Shown one piece after another: positions 13,145 to 15,092 of a stretch of DNA of 15,092 bases (its first letter is position 1; the number at the start of each line of letters is the position of its first letter). Position numbers and translations under genes: made by a program. This DNA comes from Rubrivivax sp. (GTDB lineage Bacteria; Pseudomonadota; Gammaproteobacteria; Burkholderiales; Burkholderiaceae), in NCBI GenBank assembly GCA_004211235.1, contig SEEY01000024.1, positions 1 through 15,092 of the forward strand. Reading direction: 5' to 3'. The notes under the pieces were generated by a model, which was not told the origin of the DNA, searched no databases, and saw nothing but the letters and a program-made list of their open reading frames with translations.

Positions 13145-13220
13145 TGGAGCGGGATAAGAGGCTCGAACTCTCGACCTATACCTTGGCAAGGTATCGCTCT
13201 ACCAACTGAGCTAATCCCGC
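13145..13220 (-). tRNA. tRNA-Gly, anticodon GCC (first Gly copy in transcription order)
   Basis: A 76-nt cloverleaf with encoded CCA (13145-13147). Acceptor GCGGGAT pairs with ATCCCGC, anticodon arm ATACC-TTGCCAA-GGTAT gives GCC, and T-arm GAGAG pairs with CTCTT (one G-U). It differs from the two tandem copies at several stems while keeping pairing. A good promoter lies upstream and an intrinsic terminator downstream. Confidence 0.96.
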
Positions 13221-13271
13221 TTTGTTCCGCCAGACATTCAGCGATGCAGCTGCCTATCTAGCGAAGCTGGC

Positions 13272-13301
13272 ATTGTAATCCAGTTTTTGACCGGATGACA
13301 A
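13272..13301 (-). promoter_or_regulatory. Sigma70 promoter of the tRNA-Gly/Cys cluster
   Basis: On the minus strand TTGTCA (13301-13296, five of six) and TACAAT (13277-13272, five of six) are separated by 18 nt, giving a start near 13265 and a leader of about 45 nt to the tRNA at 13220. The promoter begins 15 nt after the lon stop, and no lon terminator is visible before it. The spacer is filled by a dyad, ATCCGGT/ACTGGAT. Confidence 0.7.
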
Positions 13302-13316
13302 GCCAGCGACGCCCTC

Positions 13317-15092
<1,776 letters not shown>

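Noticed and set aside
12598..13220. tRNA cluster as an integration site of a mobile element
   Set aside because: All five tRNAs are intact with encoded CCA, and no integrase, direct repeat of a tRNA 3' end or phage-like gene is seen. The repeated sequences are whole tRNA genes.
12763..13220. Repeated blocks as a CRISPR-like array
   Set aside because: The repeats are 76-nt tRNA-Gly genes with full cloverleaf folding, and one interval is tRNA-Cys. There are no short regular repeats with unique spacers.

Overview
The window looks like ordinary chromosomal backbone of a GC-rich betaproteobacterium, most likely order Burkholderiales. This is inferred from very high GC with strong third-position GC, the Burkholderiales-like starts of SucA, EtfB and the nitronate monooxygenase, and the gene neighbourhoods. 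No read-based taxonomy was possible. I see no transposase, integrase, CRISPR array, phage gene or replication origin.

Layout. (1) Positions 1-1280, minus: the first 426 codons of sucA, which runs off the left edge. (2) Positions 1281-1660: a long divergent leader region. (3) Positions 1661-7060, plus, five tightly spaced genes: a 2-oxoglutarate/Fe(II) dioxygenase, a 95-residue cysteine-cluster protein that seems to start at CTG, a periplasmic peptide-binding protein without its transporter, an unusual UvrD-like helicase, and a YicG/TRIC-type membrane protein. (4) Positions 7064-11575, minus: etfB, etfA, an intrinsic terminator, an acyl-CoA dehydrogenase and a nitronate monooxygenase with a TTG start. 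(5) Positions 11576-11747: a divergent regulatory region with several palindromes. (6) Positions 11748-12590, plus: murI. (7) Positions 12598-13220, minus: five tRNA genes in transcription order Gly, Cys, Gly, Gly, Leu, with intrinsic terminators and two sigma70-like promoters between and before them. (8) Positions 13317-15092, minus: the last 591 codons of lon, which runs off the right edge.

How the genes work together. The etfBA-acyl-CoA dehydrogenase block is one functional unit: the dehydrogenase oxidises an acyl-CoA and passes electrons through the EtfAB flavoprotein to the respiratory chain. The nitronate monooxygenase is translationally close to it. sucA (TCA cycle), murI (peptidoglycan precursor D-glutamate), lon (protein quality control) and the tRNAs are housekeeping.

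No complete novel system is evident. The best second-look items are the helicase with changed ATPase and coupling motifs, the CTG-started cysteine-cluster ORF, the terminator inside the etf-dehydrogenase operon, the palindromes before etfB, and the alternating terminators and promoters in the tRNA cluster.
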